Shown here piece after piece: positions 1 to 8,069 of a stretch of 64,000 nt of DNA; within the stretch, counting starts at the first letter, position 1, and each line of letters opens with the position of its first letter. The position numbers were made by a program, and so were the translations under genes. Below the pieces are notes generated by a model. It saw nothing but the letters and a program-made list of their open reading frames with translations. It searched no databases and was not told the origin of the DNA. The stretch is from contig NZ_CP069535.1 in NCBI RefSeq assembly GCF_016889805.1, positions 744,001-808,000 on the forward strand. Direction: 5' to 3'. This DNA is from Rhodanobacter sp. FDAARGOS 1247 (GTDB lineage Bacteria; Pseudomonadota; Gammaproteobacteria; Xanthomonadales; Rhodanobacteraceae).

Positions 1-701
1 GTGCCCAGCTCGGCGCGCAGCGCCAGCAGGCCAAGTCCGCCGATGCGCAGGCCGCCGTGGCCCAGGTCAATTTCGACTACTGCGTGGTGCGCGCGCCGTT
101 CAGCGGCGTGGTCACCACCAAGGACGCGCAGGTGGGCGAGATCATCTCGCCGCTGTCCGCCGGTGGCGGCTTCACCCGCACCGGCGTCGGCACCATCGTC
201 GACATGAGTTCGCTGGAAGTGGACGTGGACGTCAACGAGGCCTATATCGGCCGGGTCAAGCCGGGCATGTCGGCCGAAGCCGTGCTGGATGCCTACCCGG
301 ACTGGAAGATTCCCGCCCGCGTGGTCGCCATCGTGCCCACCGCCGATCGTGGCAAGGCCACCATCAAGGTGCGCGTGGCGCTGGAACAGAAGGATGCACG
401 CGTGGTTCCCGACATGGGCGTGCGGGTGTCCTTCCTGGAAGAGCGGCCGGATGCCGCCGCGCCGGTCCCGCAAGGCGTGCTGGTGCCGGCCACGGCGATC
501 GTGCAGCGCAACGGCCGCAGCGTGGTGTTCGTGGTCGACGGCGGTGCAGTGCGCCAGCGCACCGTCAGTCCCGCGGCGCAGGCCCAGGGCGAGTTGCGCC
601 TGCTGCCGGCCGCGGTGAAGCCGGGCGACAGCGTGGTGCTGGCCCCGCCAGCCGACCTGCACGACGGTTCGGCCGTCCAGACGAAAGCGGCCACGCCATG
701 A
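1..701 (+). CDS. HlyD/MacA-family periplasmic adaptor subunit (5' partial)
   Basis: The reading frame is open from position 3, so the N-terminus lies outside the window. The visible 232 residues start in the end of the coiled-coil hairpin, continue through the lipoyl half-motif (FDYCVVRAPFSGVV, near residue 25) and the beta-barrel, and end in a membrane-proximal domain. In the family these proteins join an inner-membrane ABC or RND pump to an outer-membrane channel. The next genes encode an ATPase and two FtsX-type permeases, so this is probably the adaptor of a MacAB-like exporter. The 67-nt gap to the ATPase suggests one operon. The substrate cannot be told from the sequence. Confidence 0.9.
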   Translation, partial: AQLGAQRQQAKSADAQAAVAQVNFDYCVVRAPFSGVVTTKDAQVGEIISPLSAGGGFTRTGVGTIVDMSSLEVDVDVNEAYIGRVKPGMSAEAVLDAYPDWKIPARVVAIVPTADRGKATIKVRVALEQKDARVVPDMGVRVSFLEERPDAAAPVPQGVLVPATAIVQRNGRSVVFVVDGGAVRQRTVSPAAQAQGELRLLPAAVKPGDSVVLAPPADLHDGSAVQTKAATP

Positions 702-768
702 GTCATGAACAGATGTCCTCTTGCGGCGGCCTCCGTCGCGACCGTCACGAAGCCTTCGGAGAAACAGC

Positions 769-1458
769 ATGGGCACCCTGATCGATATCCAGAACCTGGC
801 CAAGACCTATGAGCGCGGCAAGCAGAAGGTCGAGGTGTTGCACCACGTCAACCTGGCGATCGCCGAGGGCGACTTCCTGGCCCTGATGGGCCCGTCGGGT
901 TCCGGCAAGACCACCTTGCTCAACCTGATCGGCGGACTCGATACGCCCAGCGCGGGCAGCATCAGCGTGGGCGGCCAGCGCATCGATCAGCTCGGTGGCG
1001 GCGCGCTGGCGAAGTGGCGTGCGTCGAACGTGGGCTTCATCTTCCAGTTCTACAACCTGATGCCGATGCTGTCGGCGCAGCGCAATGTCGAACTGCCGCT
1101 GCTGCTGACCAAGCTGTCGGCTTCGCAGCGCCGGAAGAACGCGGCGATCGCGTTGCAACTGGTCGGCCTCGCCGATCGCGCCAGCCACAAGCCGAGCGAA
1201 CTCTCCGGCGGCCAGCAGCAGCGCGTGGCGATCGCCCGCGCGATCGTCTCCGATCCCGAGCTGCTGGTCTGCGACGAGCCCACCGGCGACCTCGACCGCC
1301 AGTCCGCCGAAGACGTGCTCGGCCTGCTGCAGCAGCTCAACCGCGAACACGGCAAGACCATCGTGATGGTCACCCATGATCCGAAGGCGGCCGAATACGC
1401 CAGCCATACGCTGCATCTGGACAAGGGCACGTTGGTCGAGCAGGGAGCGCTGGTGTGA
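769..1458 (+). CDS. ABC transporter ATP-binding protein, MacB/LolD type
   Basis: A 229-residue nucleotide-binding subunit with Walker [10 protein letters not shown] (near residue 41), signature [14 protein letters not shown], and Walker [13 protein letters not shown]. The Q-rich signature and short length are typical of the MacB/LolD/FtsE group, which drives FtsX-fold permeases from the cytoplasmic face. I chose the ATG at 769 because GGAG lies 8 bases upstream and family homology begins there; an upstream TTG at 721 would add a basic, non-homologous leader. It sits between the adaptor and two permeases. A palindromic repeat block separates it from the first permease. Confidence 0.93.
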   Translation: MGTLIDIQNLAKTYERGKQKVEVLHHVNLAIAEGDFLALMGPSGSGKTTLLNLIGGLDTPSAGSISVGGQRIDQLGGGALAKWRASNVGFIFQFYNLMPMLSAQRNVELPLLLTKLSASQRRKNAAIALQLVGLADRASHKPSELSGGQQQRVAIARAIVSDPELLVCDEPTGDLDRQSAEDVLGLLQQLNREHGKTIVMVTHDPKAAEYASHTLHLDKGTLVEQGALV

Positions 1459-1470
1459 TGGGCTTGCGGC

Positions 1471-1636
1471 GAAGAGCGACCCCACCCCGGCCCTCCCCTG
1501 CGATGCAGGGGAGGGAGCGCAGCGGCTTTGCCCCTCCCCCTGCTTGCAGGGGGAGGTTGGGAGCGGGTAAGGCTTTTGACCTTGCGATCAAGAGCGACCC
1601 CACCCCAACCCTCCCCTGTAAACAGGGGAGGGGGCT
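1471..1636. repeat. GC-rich palindromic repeat block R1
   Basis: Two units of the repeat family that recurs through this window. Each opens with GCGACCCCACCCC and carries a hairpin of the form CCCTCCCCTGC / GCAGGGGAGGG; the first also has a second hairpin CCTCCCCCTGC / GCAGGGGGAGG. It lies inside an apparent operon, between ATPase and permease genes, so it would be transcribed and could act on mRNA stability. Short ORFs read through it are repeat artefacts. Confidence 0.85.
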
Positions 1637-1708
1637 TTACGCGCACTTCTCCGGCTTCCGCGTCGCCGTGCCGACGTGGCAGCACCGTGATCCGCAGAGG
1701 ATTCCATC

Positions 1709-2869
1709 ATGAAATATCTCCACCTGATCTGGGCCGCGCTGTTCCGGCGCAAGACCCGCACCATCCTCACCCTGGTCTCGATCATCGCTGCGTTCCTGCT
1801 GTTCGGCATGCTCGACGCGGTGCGCACCTCGTTCGACCAGGCGGGCAAGAGCGCCAATGGCGCCGAACGCCTGCAGACCGGCTCGAAGCTGTCCTTCATC
1901 CAGACCCTGCCGTCGTCGCTGGAGCTGCCGATCGGCAAGGTGCCCGGGGTCAAGGCGGTGGCCTATGCGAACTGGTTCGGCGGGGCCTACCAGGACCCGC
2001 ACAACCAGATCTTCAGCTTCGCGGTGAGCCCGAACTACATCGACCTGTTCCCCGAGGTCGAGGTGCCGGCGGCGCAGCGCAAGGCGTTCGACGAGACCCG
2101 CACCGGCGTGCTGGTCGGCGAGGACCTCGCGGCGAAGTACCACTGGAAGGTCGGCGACAAGCTGCCGCTGCAATCCACCATCTTCCCCACCCATGACGGC
2201 AGCAAGAACTGGTCGTTCGACATCGTGGGCATCCTGCATCCGAAGGACAAGAACGCCGGCGGCATGTTCAAGCAGCTGATCCTGCTGCACTGGAAATACT
2301 TCGACGACAGCACGCCCTACAACCGGGGCGCGGTGGGCTGGTACGTCAGCCGCGTCAGCGACGTGAACCAGGCCGATCGCGTGGCCAAGGCGATCGACGC
2401 GATCTCGGCCAACTCCGACCACGAGACCCGCACGCAGACCGAACAGGCCGCCACGGCGAACTGGATCAAGCAGCTGGCCGACATCGGCCTGATCGTCAGC
2501 TCGATCATGGGCGCGGTGTTCTTCACCCTGATGCTGCTGTCGGGCAACACCATGATGATGGCCGTGCGCGAACGGACGTCCGAACTGGCGGTGCTGAAGA
2601 CGATCGGCTTCTCCAGCACCAGCGTGCTCGGCATGGTGCTGGCCGAATCCGTGCTGCTGTTGCTGATCGGCGGGGTGATCGGGCTGGGCATCGCCACCGC
2701 GCTGATTCCCGTGGTGGCGGCCGGCAGCGGGCTCGGCCTGCCGCCGGTCGGTGCGGGCAACTGGGTGCTCGGCATCGTGCTGATGGCCGTCATCGGCCTG
2801 GTGGTGGGAGTGATTCCCGCGGTACGCGCGATGCGCCTGAACATTGTCGATGCACTGGCCGGCCGCTGA
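1709..2869 (+). CDS. FtsX-type ABC transporter permease
   Basis: 386 residues with the MacB-like plan: one N-terminal membrane helix (about 17-37), a large periplasmic domain (about 40-260), then three C-terminal helices (about 265-385) containing the FtsX core. Conserved permease text includes RERTSELAVLKTIGFS and the terminal AVRAMRLNIVDAL. In this family the permease does not form a classic pore but transmits ATP-driven movement to the periplasm. It pairs with the ATPase at 769-1458 and is followed 10 nt later by a second permease, so the functional complex may be a heterodimer. Confidence 0.9.
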   Translation: MKYLHLIWAALFRRKTRTILTLVSIIAAFLLFGMLDAVRTSFDQAGKSANGAERLQTGSKLSFIQTLPSSLELPIGKVPGVKAVAYANWFGGAYQDPHNQIFSFAVSPNYIDLFPEVEVPAAQRKAFDETRTGVLVGEDLAAKYHWKVGDKLPLQSTIFPTHDGSKNWSFDIVGILHPKDKNAGGMFKQLILLHWKYFDDSTPYNRGAVGWYVSRVSDVNQADRVAKAIDAISANSDHETRTQTEQAATANWIKQLADIGLIVSSIMGAVFFTLMLLSGNTMMMAVRERTSELAVLKTIGFSSTSVLGMVLAESVLLLLIGGVIGLGIATALIPVVAAGSGLGLPPVGAGNWVLGIVLMAVIGLVVGVIPAVRAMRLNIVDALAGR

Positions 2870-2879
2870 GGAGATCACC

Positions 2880-4208
2880 ATGAACAAGTTCGGAAATTTC
2901 ATGATCGGCTTGGGCCTGGTCGTTGCGCTGGTGGTCACGCTGGGCATATGGGTGCGCCTGCCATGGCCGGCGGTGCTGGGGCTGGCCGTGCTGTTCGCAC
3001 TGTGGATGGCGCTGACCCGACAGGGCCGCCAGGCATCCTCGGTCACGGCGGTCGGCGTCAGCACCTTGCGCCAGCGGCTGGGTTCCTCCTCGGTGATCGT
3101 GATCGGCATTGCCGGCGTGGTCGGCGTGCTGGTGGCCTTGCTGGCGATGGGCGAGGGCTACAGCGAAACGCTGCGCAAGACCGGCAGCACCGACACCGCC
3201 ATCGTGATGCGCGGTGCCTCCGCGTCGGAAGTGATGTCGGTGCTGGAGCGCGACAACGTGGTGGTGATTCCGCAGGTCGCCGGCATCGCCCGCGACGCCC
3301 AGGGCAAGCCGATCGCCTCGCCGGAGATCGTGGTCGCCGCGAACCTGCAGCTGAAGGGCGGCAGCGAGGACGACGTCGGCAGCGTGCAACTGCGCGGCAT
3401 CGGCGACGAGGCGTGGACGGTGCGGCCGAACGTCAAGGTCGTCGCCGGGCGCAAGTTCAATCCGGGCATGCATGAGCTGATGGTGGGGCAGGGCGCCCAG
3501 CGCGAATTCGCCGGCCTCGAGGTCGGCCACCAGGTGAAGCTGGGCAACCAGCTGTGGACCGTGGTCGGCCAGTTCGCCTCCGGCGATGCGCTGGATTCGG
3601 AGCTGTGGGCCGACGCCAACGTGGTCGCCGATGTCTATCGCCGCGGCGGCAGCCGCAACTCGGTGACGCTGAAGCTGGCCGACCCGAACGGCTTCGACGC
3701 GTTCAAGGCCTCGCTCGAAGCCGACCCGCGCCTGAAGGTCGACGTCGACACCACCCTCGACTATTTCAGCAAGCAGTCCGAAGGCACCAGCAAGATGATC
3801 CAGGGCATCGGCATCACGGTCGGCGTGATCATGGCGATCGGTGCGATCTTCGGCGCGCTCAACTGCATGTTCGCTGCCGTCGCCGCCCGCGCCCGCGAAA
3901 TCGCCACGCTGCGCGCGATCGGTTTCCGCGGCACGCCGGTGGTGGTGGCGATCATGCTGGAAACGATGCTGCTGGCGCTGATCGGCGGCCTGCTCGGCGG
4001 CGCCCTGGCGTGGCTGATCTTCAACGGCTACACCGCCTCCACGCTGGCGGCCGGTTCGGTGGGCAAACTCAGCTTCGAGTTCAGCGTCACCCCGGCGCTG
4101 TTGTGGAGCGGCCTGAAATGGGCGCTGGCGATCGGCTTCATAGGCGGCCTGTTCCCCGCCGTCCGCGCCGCGCGCTTGCCGGTGACCACGGCGCTGCGCG
4201 AGCTTTAG
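2880..4208 (+). CDS. FtsX-type ABC transporter permease, second subunit
   Basis: 442 residues. There are two close N-terminal hydrophobic stretches (about 5-42), another near 70-95, a periplasmic domain, and three C-terminal helices with the FtsX signature AREIATLRAIGFRG. The ATG at 2880 is chosen because GAGGAG precedes it by 6 bases; an in-frame upstream start would run into the previous gene. It follows the first permease by 10 nt. It ends in VRAARLPVTTALREL, the usual FtsX tail. Most likely it forms a heteromeric permease with its neighbour. Confidence 0.9.
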   Translation: MNKFGNFMIGLGLVVALVVTLGIWVRLPWPAVLGLAVLFALWMALTRQGRQASSVTAVGVSTLRQRLGSSSVIVIGIAGVVGVLVALLAMGEGYSETLRKTGSTDTAIVMRGASASEVMSVLERDNVVVIPQVAGIARDAQGKPIASPEIVVAANLQLKGGSEDDVGSVQLRGIGDEAWTVRPNVKVVAGRKFNPGMHELMVGQGAQREFAGLEVGHQVKLGNQLWTVVGQFASGDALDSELWADANVVADVYRRGGSRNSVTLKLADPNGFDAFKASLEADPRLKVDVDTTLDYFSKQSEGTSKMIQGIGITVGVIMAIGAIFGALNCMFAAVAARAREIATLRAIGFRGTPVVVAIMLETMLLALIGGLLGGALAWLIFNGYTASTLAAGSVGKLSFEFSVTPALLWSGLKWALAIGFIGGLFPAVRAARLPVTTALREL

Positions 4209-4229
4209 GGCGAAGAGCGGGGATTGAGT

Positions 4230-4446
4230 GGAGAGGAGTGAGGAGTGAGAGAGAGCAGAGCGTGCATGTGGCAGGTCGTCCCTCACCCTGTAGGAGCGCA
4301 CCGAAGTACGCGATGTCTTCCGTCACGTGACGAAGAGCTCGTGCACTTCGGTGCGCTCCTACAATTTCGATGAGCCTGGATGTGGACGTGCTGAAGTGGG
4401 CAAAAGCGTGCATGCGGCAAGCTTTCTCTCACTCCTCACTCCTCGC
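4230..4446. repeat. Nested palindrome between convergent genes
   Basis: A perfect 19-bp inverted repeat, 4289-4307 with 4345-4363, arms TGTAGGAGCGCACCGAAGT and its complement, 37-nt loop. It sits inside a wider pair of arms: GAGGAGTGAGGAGTGAGAG (about 4233-4251) and the complementary CTCTCACTCCTCACTCCTC (about 4426-4444). The block fills the gap between a plus-strand permease gene and a minus-strand transporter gene, so it may stop transcription from both sides. TGTAGGAGCGC-type repeats are common REP-like sequences in this bacterial group. Confidence 0.8.
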
Positions 4447-4447
4447 T

Positions 4448-5860
4448 TTACGGCATCACCGGCGGCACATAATCCAGCGTCATCCCGAGCAGCCACAGCA
4501 TGCCCAGCACCAGCGGCACGTGCACCACCAGTTGCACGAAGGTATAGCCGACCACGTCGCGGGCTTTCAGCCCCAGCACGCCGAGCAGCGGCAGCATCCA
4601 GAACGGGTTGATCAGGTTCGGCAGCGCCTCGGCCGCGTTGTAGACCTGCACCGCCCAGCCGAGGTGCACGTGCAGGTCGTTTGCCGCCTGCATCACGTAC
4701 GGCGCTTCGACCAGCCATTTGCCGCCACCCGATGGCACGAAGAAGCCGAGGATCGCCGAGTACGCGCCCATCACCGCGGGGAAGCTCTCGGTGCCGGCGA
4801 TATGCACGAACAGGTTCGACAAGCGGTGCGCCAGCGTCGAGCCATCCGCACCGGGTACGTGGGTCAGCAGGGCGGCGATGCCGCCGTACAGCGGGAACTG
4901 GATCAGCACGCCGGCGGTGCTGGGCACCGCGCGATGCACCGCATCGAGAAAGCTGCGCGGGCGCCAGTGCAGCAGGATGCCCAGGGTCAGGAACAGGAAG
5001 TTGTAGGTGTTGAGGTTGGCGATCGCGCTGATCGCCGGCTTGCTGGCGAACTCGTGGCCGAGCCAGCCCAGTCCCAGCAGGCCGATCGCCAGCGACAGCA
5101 GCGGGCTGTATTCCAGCCATTCGCCCGGTCGCGTGCGCGGCGGCAGGGCCGGGGTCGATGTTTCACCGACGTCGAAGTCCTGCGCGGTGCGCGCGTTCGC
5201 GTCCGACGGCGCGGTGAACCAGCAGACCAGCAGCGACACCACGATCAGCACCGCGGTCAGCACGATCGACTGCCACAGGAAAATCGTCTGGCTGAAAGGC
5301 AGCACGCCGGTGATCGCCAGCAGGCCCGGCGGCATGCTGGCCGGATTCGCCTGCAGTTGCGCCGCGGACGACGACAGCCCCATCGCCCAGATCGCACCCA
5401 GGCCAAGATACGCCGCCGCACCGGCCGCGCGGTAATCCATGCGCAGATCGCTGCGCCGTGCCAGCGCGCGCACCAGCAGGCCGCCGAACACCAGCGAGAA
5501 TCCCCAGCTGAGCAGCGACGCCAGCATGCTGACCAGGGCGATGTAGACGATCGCGCCGCGCCCTGTGCGCGGCGCCCGCGCCAGCACGTCGATGAAGCGC
5601 GCCACCACCGGCGCGGTGGCCAGCACGTAGCCGCCGATCACCACGAAGGCCATCTGCATGGTGAACGGGATCAGGCTCCAGAAGCCGTCGCCGAACGCGC
5701 CGACGGCGGCGCCGGGTGTCGCGCCAAAGGCCAGCGCCACCAGCGCCACCAGCACCACGCCCAGCGCGGCAAACACCCACGCATCCGGAAACCAGCGCTC
5801 CGCCCACGCCGCACTGCGCAGCGCCATGCGCGCCATCCAGCCATCCCGTCCCGCATTCAT
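4448..5860 (-). CDS. atoE: Short-chain fatty acid transporter, AtoE family
   Basis: 470 residues, hydrophobic throughout with about a dozen predicted membrane segments. The text GFWSLIPFTMQMAFVVIGGY, SLLSWGFSLVFGGLLVRALARR and SGGGKWLVEAPYVMQAA is characteristic of the AtoE family, inner-membrane carriers proposed to import short-chain fatty acids such as acetoacetate or butyrate. No ato catabolic genes are adjacent, so substrate assignment rests on family only. The start at 5860 has a GGGGGCTGG stretch upstream as a plausible ribosome site. An EamA exporter gene lies upstream on the same strand, separated by a repeat. Confidence 0.88.
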   Translation of the reverse strand: MNAGRDGWMARMALRSAAWAERWFPDAWVFAALGVVLVALVALAFGATPGAAVGAFGDGFWSLIPFTMQMAFVVIGGYVLATAPVVARFIDVLARAPRTGRGAIVYIALVSMLASLLSWGFSLVFGGLLVRALARRSDLRMDYRAAGAAAYLGLGAIWAMGLSSSAAQLQANPASMPPGLLAITGVLPFSQTIFLWQSIVLTAVLIVVSLLVCWFTAPSDANARTAQDFDVGETSTPALPPRTRPGEWLEYSPLLSLAIGLLGLGWLGHEFASKPAISAIANLNTYNFLFLTLGILLHWRPRSFLDAVHRAVPSTAGVLIQFPLYGGIAALLTHVPGADGSTLAHRLSNLFVHIAGTESFPAVMGAYSAILGFFVPSGGGKWLVEAPYVMQAANDLHVHLGWAVQVYNAAEALPNLINPFWMLPLLGVLGLKARDVVGYTFVQLVVHVPLVLGMLWLLGMTLDYVPPVMP

Positions 5861-5917
5861 GTCCAGCCCCCAGCATCAATAAAACGATGCAACGCCGCCC
5901 CGCGGCGTTACATTCGC

Positions 5918-6003
5918 CCTTCCCCCTGCAAGGCAGGGGGAAGTTGGAAGGGGGTAAGCTTCTGACCTGAGCTCGGACGAAGAGCCCCCCTCAACCGAAG
6001 TCC
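5918..6003. repeat. GC-rich palindromic repeat R2 (short variant)
   Basis: A single hairpin unit, CTTCCCCCTGC / GCAGGGGGAAG, followed by TTGGAAGGGGG and then GAAGAGCCCCCC. It is the 'five C' variant of the family seen across the window and lies between the AtoE-type gene and the EamA gene, both on the minus strand. Confidence 0.7.
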
Positions 6004-6025
6004 TCCCCACGGTTGCCCAACACCA

Positions 6026-6937
6026 TCAACGCTTCTGCTTCGCCAGCGTGATCACCACCAGGCCGCCCAGGATCACCGCCATGCCCAGCAGATCGTACGG
6101 TCCGAGCTGCTCGCCGGCCAGCAGGATGCCCAGCAGCACGGCGACCGGCGGATTCACGTAGGCATAGCTGGTAGCCAGCGCGGGACGCGCGTGCTTGAGC
6201 ACGTACAGGTAGGCGCTGAACGCCACGATCGAACCGAACACCGCCAGATAGATCAGAGCCAGCGTGGCATGCATCGTGGGATGCGCCGGCAGGCGTTCGC
6301 CGCTGAGGAGGCCGAACAGCAGCAGCGCGACGCTGGCGGTCAGCATCTGCGCGGCGGTATTCATCGGGCCTTGCGGCATGTCGCGTCGACGGCTCCAGGC
6401 CGAACCGAACGCCCAGCACATCGCCGCCACCAGCAACGCGATCGCGCCGAGCCGCGAACCGGACAGGCTGCTGCCCAGGTTCAGCACGATCACGCCGACG
6501 AAGCCGATCACCAGGCCGACGCTCTCGCGCCGGTTCGGCCACTGTCCGTACATGCCGGTGAACAGCGCGGCGAACAGCGGCATGCTGGCCACCGCCACCG
6601 CGGCGATGCCCGAGCTGACGCGCTCCTCGGCAAAGCACACCAGGCCATTGCCCATGCCGAGCAACAGCAGTCCGGTGAACGTGGCGTTGCGCCATTGCAG
6701 CGGCGTCGGCGCCGCCATGCCGCGCCAGCGCAGGAAGCCATACAGCGCCACGCCGGCTCCCAGGAAACGGATGCCCGCCAGCAGGAATGGCGGATAGCTT
6801 TCCAGCGCGAACCGGATGCCCAGGTAGGTCGAACCCCAGATCACGTACAGCGCCAGCAGCGACAGCGGAATCAGGATGCGGGGATCAGTCAGGCTGCGCG
6901 GCCTTGTGGCCGCGGCGGAGGCAGAGGTGTCGTGCAT
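6026..6937 (-). CDS. EamA-family drug/metabolite exporter (YedA-like)
   Basis: 303 residues forming two EamA repeats, about ten membrane helices. Diagnostic text is VIWGSTYLGIRFALESYPPF at the N-terminus and the second repeat AYLYVLKHARPALATSYAYV. This matches the YedA/RhtA-like branch of the DMT superfamily, inner-membrane exporters of metabolites or amino acids. The exact substrate is unknown. The gene is monocistronic as far as can be seen, with the small membrane protein gene upstream on the same strand 67 nt away. Confidence 0.88.
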   Translation of the reverse strand: MHDTSASAAATRPRSLTDPRILIPLSLLALYVIWGSTYLGIRFALESYPPFLLAGIRFLGAGVALYGFLRWRGMAAPTPLQWRNATFTGLLLLGMGNGLVCFAEERVSSGIAAVAVASMPLFAALFTGMYGQWPNRRESVGLVIGFVGVIVLNLGSSLSGSRLGAIALLVAAMCWAFGSAWSRRRDMPQGPMNTAAQMLTASVALLLFGLLSGERLPAHPTMHATLALIYLAVFGSIVAFSAYLYVLKHARPALATSYAYVNPPVAVLLGILLAGEQLGPYDLLGMAVILGGLVVITLAKQKR

Positions 6938-7004
6938 GGGGGCGGATCGTGTGGGGACGGCGCATTATCCATCCCTGCGCCGGCTTGTGCCCCTGCCGGA
7001 CGAC

Positions 7005-7280
7005 TCAGTGCGCGACGGGGCGACCCTGGCGGATCACCACGAACTCGCCTTCCAGCACGGCCGGCTGGCCATTGCCAGATGACGCTGTCCGCTGCACCGG
7101 CGAACGCCCCTGCTTCCACTGGCGCACGGCCAGCAGCACGATGCCGCCGACCAGCAGCACACCAGCCACCACCAGCCCGAACACCAGCAGCACACCCAGC
7201 ACGGCCACGCCCAGCACCAGCGAGAGGGCGCGCGCCAGCGGATGGCGGGGACGACGAAGAGGAGGCAGGGAGAAGCGCAT
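7005..7280 (-). CDS. Small membrane protein of unknown function
   Basis: 91 residues. A basic N-terminus (MRFSLPPLRRPRH) is followed by one long or two tight hydrophobic segments at about 18-53 rich in V, L and G, then a polar tail ending VLEGEFVVIRQGRPVAH. The tail resembles short conserved C-termini in small inner-membrane proteins of Xanthomonadales, but I do not recognise a named family. It is divergent from the Rieske gene with a 77-nt gap that is locally AT-rich, which fits a promoter region. Confidence 0.65.
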   Translation of the reverse strand: MRFSLPPLRRPRHPLARALSLVLGVAVLGVLLVFGLVVAGVLLVGGIVLLAVRQWKQGRSPVQRTASSGNGQPAVLEGEFVVIRQGRPVAH

Positions 7281-7357
7281 GTGTTAAAAATCCGTATGGT
7301 AAAATCAACGACTTACGCGACCACCATGGGGCCATCCGCCCCCCGAGGCAAGTGCCG

Positions 7358-7714
7358 ATGGATATATCCACCCCCGCCGAATTGTCGCAACCGCCGGCAC
7401 TGTGCCGGCTCGACGACATCCCCGACGGCGGCGCCACCGCGGTGGACGCCAGCCTGGCCGACGGCGAGGAAAGCCTGATCCTGCTGCGCCGTGGCGAGCA
7501 GGTGCACGGCTATCTCAACGTCTGTCCCCACGCCGGCCGCCGCCTCGACTACGCTCCCGGCAAATTCCTGCTGAAGAACGAAACCCTGATCTGCGCCGTG
7601 CACGGCGCCACCTTCAACCAGGGCGATGGCTTGTGCATCGCCGGGCCTTGCCGGGGCGAGCATCTGCGCACGGTGGCGGTGCAGGTGGAAGAGGGCGAGG
7701 TGAGGCTGGCGTAG
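7358..7714 (+). CDS. Rieske [2Fe-2S] ferredoxin-like protein
   Basis: 118 residues. The cluster ligands are visible as CPHAG (near residue 51) and CAVHG (near residue 72), the CxH...CxxH arrangement of Rieske ferredoxins of the NirD/dioxygenase type. Such small soluble proteins carry electrons to oxygenases or reductases. No oxygenase partner is next to it, so the role is open. The ATG at 7358 is used; a much longer in-frame extension upstream runs antisense through the EamA gene and is not credible. Confidence 0.88.
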   Translation: MDISTPAELSQPPALCRLDDIPDGGATAVDASLADGEESLILLRRGEQVHGYLNVCPHAGRRLDYAPGKFLLKNETLICAVHGATFNQGDGLCIAGPCRGEHLRTVAVQVEEGEVRLA

Positions 7715-7722
7715 CGCGGCCG

Positions 7723-8066
7723 GAAGAGCGACCCCACCCCAACCCTCCCCTACAAGCAGGGGAGGGAGCAAGGCGGCCTTGGCTCCTCCCCCTGCTTGCA
7801 GGGGGAGGTTGGGAGGGGGTTCGCTTTTGACTTGGGCCCGACTGGAAGAGCGAACCCCACCCCGACCCTCACTGCGACCGAAGGAAGTCCCCTTGTGGGA
7901 CACGCAGGGGAGGGAGCAAAGCTGCTTTGGCTCCTCCCCCTGCTTGCAGGGGGAGGCTGGCGACCGGAGGGAGCCCTTCAGGTGAGGGGTAACTCCGGGT
8001 GGCGAGAGGCGCAAGATCAAGAGCGACCCCCACCCCAACCCTCCCCTGCGAGAGGAGGGAGCAAGG
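7723..8066. repeat. Large palindromic repeat array R3
   Basis: Three to four consecutive units of the GC-rich family between the convergent Rieske and GfcD genes. Both hairpin variants occur (CCCTCCCCTAC/GCAGGGGAGGG-like and CCTCCCCCTGC/GCAGGGGGAGG). At about 7872-7910 a different stem, GACCGAAGGAAGTCCCC...TGTGGGAC, is placed inside the loop region of a unit. The array probably also ends transcription from both flanking genes. Confidence 0.82.
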
Positions 8067-8069
8067 CGG

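Noticed and set aside
1637..4301. Minus-strand open frames of 490 and 503 codons
   Set aside because: Shadows of the two FtsX-type permeases with no recognisable domains.
6191..7357. N-terminal extension of the Rieske protein
   Set aside because: Antisense to the EamA gene and the small membrane gene; Rieske proteins of this type start close to the ATG at 7358.
7723..8066. Possible CRISPR array
   Set aside because: The repeats are self-complementary hairpins of uneven spacing with no unique spacers of constant length and no cas genes nearby.
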